15,258 nt of DNA from an uncultured Bacteroidales bacterium (GTDB lineage: Bacteria > Bacteroidota > Bacteroidia > Bacteroidales > UBA932), in assembly GCA_945983015.1 (NCBI GenBank), contig CAMFSN010000030.1, positions 1 through 15,258 on the forward strand. Reading direction: 5' to 3'. Of the stretch, positions 13,642 through 15,258 are shown piece after piece; within the stretch, counting starts at the first letter, position 1, and every line of letters begins with the position of its first letter. The notes below the pieces were generated by a model. The model was not told where the DNA came from, did not search any database, and saw only the letters and a program-made list of their open reading frames with translations. The position numbers and the translations under genes were made by a program.

Positions 13642-15258
13642 ATGAAGAAGATATTGTCATTACTTGCAATGTCAGCAGTATTTGCATCTTGTAATACAAA
13701 TCCTTTTCTTAAAGAGTGGAATACCCCTTATGGTATTCCACCTTTTGAGAAGATAAAGCCGGAGCATTATATTCCGGCCATAGAGAAAGGCATAGAACAG
13801 CAGAAGCAGGAGATTGAGGACATAGTAAATAATACTGCTGTTCCGACTTTTGAGAACACTATCGCTCCTCTGGAATTGTCAGGAGAGATACTTTCCAAGG
13901 TGCAGGGCGTGCTTTTCAATGTCGCTGAGACTGACCGTAGCGATGAACTTGATGCCGTAATGGAGCAGGCCATTCCGCTTTTCAGCTCCCTTTCTTCGGA
14001 CATCAGTTTTAACAAAAAACTCTACGAGAGGGTTTCTGCCGTTTATCATTCCGATCAGAGTCAGCTGAGCAGGGAACAGCAGGTGGTGCTTAAGAATTGG
14101 TACGACAGTTTCGAAAGAAACGGAATTGGCCTTTCGGAAGAGCTTCAGGATGAGCTCCGTGGGATAAATACCCGCCTGGCTGAAATTACGCAGAAGATTG
14201 GCAATAACATACTTGCAGAATCGAACGCATTTAAGGAGAAGTTCGGCTTCAGTGTCAGCTACTACCCTTCGAGGATGACCACTACTGAGGATAGGGAACT
14301 TAGAAGGCGGTATAATGAGGCATATCGCCTCAGGGGCCATAACGGCAACGAGTACGATAACCGTGAACTTATAAAGGAATTGCTTTCGCTCCGTATCCGC
14401 AAGGCCAATATTCTCGGCTACGAAAGTTCGGCTGCGTTTACATTGGCAGATAAGATGGCAGCGACCCCGCAGACCGTAGATGAGTTCCTGCAGGGCATTA
14501 TGGATGCGGCAGTGAGGAAGGCGAAGGTGGAGCTTAAGGACTTGCAGGAGATGATGGATCGCGATGTCAAGGCCGGATTGCTGCCTAAGGGCTCTAAGAT
14601 AGAGCAGTGGGACTGGTGGTACTACGCTGAGAAGGTTCGTCGTGAGAAGTATGACCTGGATGAGGATGAGGTAAGCAGGTATTTTAAGGCAGAGAATGTG
14701 CTTAAGGGTGTGTTTACGGCTGCCAAGATGCTTTACGGAGTTAATGCTGAGAAGTTGGAGGATGTGCCTTCCTATAATTCCGAGTGTGTGACTACTTGGA
14801 AACTCACTTATGATGACGGTTCCCTGGTCGGCATTCTTACCACTGACCTTTTCCCTCGTAGCAGTAAGAGGGGTGGGGCCTGGATGAACAATGTCCGGAA
14901 TCAGTACTATGACGCTCAGGGGAACGATGTCCGTCCTATCATCGTGAACGTGGGAAATCTGAACGAGTATATGAGCATAGACGACGTGCAGACTACATTC
15001 CACGAGTTCGGTCATGCTTTGCACGGCTTGCTTTCCAAGTGTCATTACAGTTCGGTTAGCGGTACTTCAGTGAAGAGGGATTTCGTGGAGATGTTCTCGC
15101 AGTTTAATGAGAATTGGGCTTTCCAGCCTGAACTCCTGGCCCAGTATGCCGTGAATGACGAGGGTGAGGTGATCCCTCAGGCCTTGGTGGAAAAGATACA
15201 GGGTGCTGCCAAATTTAATCAGGGCTTTGCCACTACCGAACTTTGTGCGGCCTCCATA
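13642..15258 (+). CDS. dcp: M3-family metallopeptidase, peptidyl-dipeptidase Dcp type (3' end outside window)
   Basis: The frame is open to the right edge (539 codons visible of an expected 680-700). The zinc site is complete: HEFGH at residues 454-458 and E483 in RDFVEMFSQ, a spacing of 29 as in Dcp. FHEFGHALHGLLS followed by SGTSVKRDFVEM is closer to Dcp than to oligopeptidase A. Dcp removes C-terminal dipeptides. The N-terminus MKKILSLLAMSAVFASC carries a lipobox (C17), so this copy is probably envelope-anchored rather than cytoplasmic. The start is 2 bp after the preceding stop, suggesting it belongs to the same operon. It may digest peptides released at the surface, for example from nucleoprotein, or may only share the transcript. 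Confidence 0.88.
   Translation, partial: MKKILSLLAMSAVFASCNTNPFLKEWNTPYGIPPFEKIKPEHYIPAIEKGIEQQKQEIEDIVNNTAVPTFENTIAPLELSGEILSKVQGVLFNVAETDRSDELDAVMEQAIPLFSSLSSDISFNKKLYERVSAVYHSDQSQLSREQQVVLKNWYDSFERNGIGLSEELQDELRGINTRLAEITQKIGNNILAESNAFKEKFGFSVSYYPSRMTTTEDRELRRRYNEAYRLRGHNGNEYDNRELIKELLSLRIRKANILGYESSAAFTLADKMAATPQTVDEFLQGIMDAAVRKAKVELKDLQEMMDRDVKAGLLPKGSKIEQWDWWYYAEKVRREKYDLDEDEVSRYFKAENVLKGVFTAAKMLYGVNAEKLEDVPSYNSECVTTWKLTYDDGSLVGILTTDLFPRSSKRGGAWMNNVRNQYYDAQGNDVRPIIVNVGNLNEYMSIDDVQTTFHEFGHALHGLLSKCHYSSVSGTSVKRDFVEMFSQFNENWAFQPELLAQYAVNDEGEVIPQALVEKIQGAAKFNQGFATTELCAASI

Overview
The window looks like chromosomal DNA of a Bacteroidota bacterium, probably of the order Bacteroidales. The support is several copies of the phylum's -7 promoter box TAnnTTTG, lipoproteins ending their signal in (F/S)(A/S)SC, BACON, DUF4434, DUF5689 and DUF6359-like domains, and a TonB-dependent receptor with a carboxypeptidase-regulatory N-terminal domain. 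Most genes lack a Shine-Dalgarno sequence. I do not claim a genus.

Positions 1-2099 are a decayed accessory patch. On the minus strand lies an AbiE-like toxin-antitoxin pair: an apparently intact antitoxin (390-1091) with a promoter and a perfect 23-bp inverted repeat upstream, followed by a toxin remnant (71-397) that has lost both ends. Two loci of one 51-bp, palindrome-containing tandem repeat bracket the pair, and one of them forms the 3' end of the broken toxin frame. Positions 1380-2018 hold two degenerate arrays with a period near 23-24 bp on either side of an orphan reading-frame remnant.

Positions 2030-4959 hold two ordinary units: a TetR-type regulator with a LiaF-like membrane protein, then a solitary secreted DUF4434 glycosidase-like protein with its own promoter.

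Positions 5006 to the right edge form one plus-strand six-gene run with gaps of 2-23 bp behind a single recognised promoter. In order: a lipoprotein with BACON plus three OB-fold-like repeats, a lipoprotein NUC1-type DNA/RNA endonuclease, a secreted endonuclease/exonuclease/phosphatase-fold enzyme, a TonB-dependent outer-membrane receptor, a DUF5689 lipoprotein, and a Dcp-type M3 metallopeptidase lipoprotein cut by the window edge. My reading is that this is a cell-surface system that captures extracellular nucleic acid (perhaps nucleoprotein), cuts it outside the cell and imports products through the TonB receptor. It resembles a polysaccharide-utilisation locus in layout, with nucleases in place of glycosidases and OB-fold lipoproteins in place of SusD. 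The individual families are recognisable; the combined role is inference.
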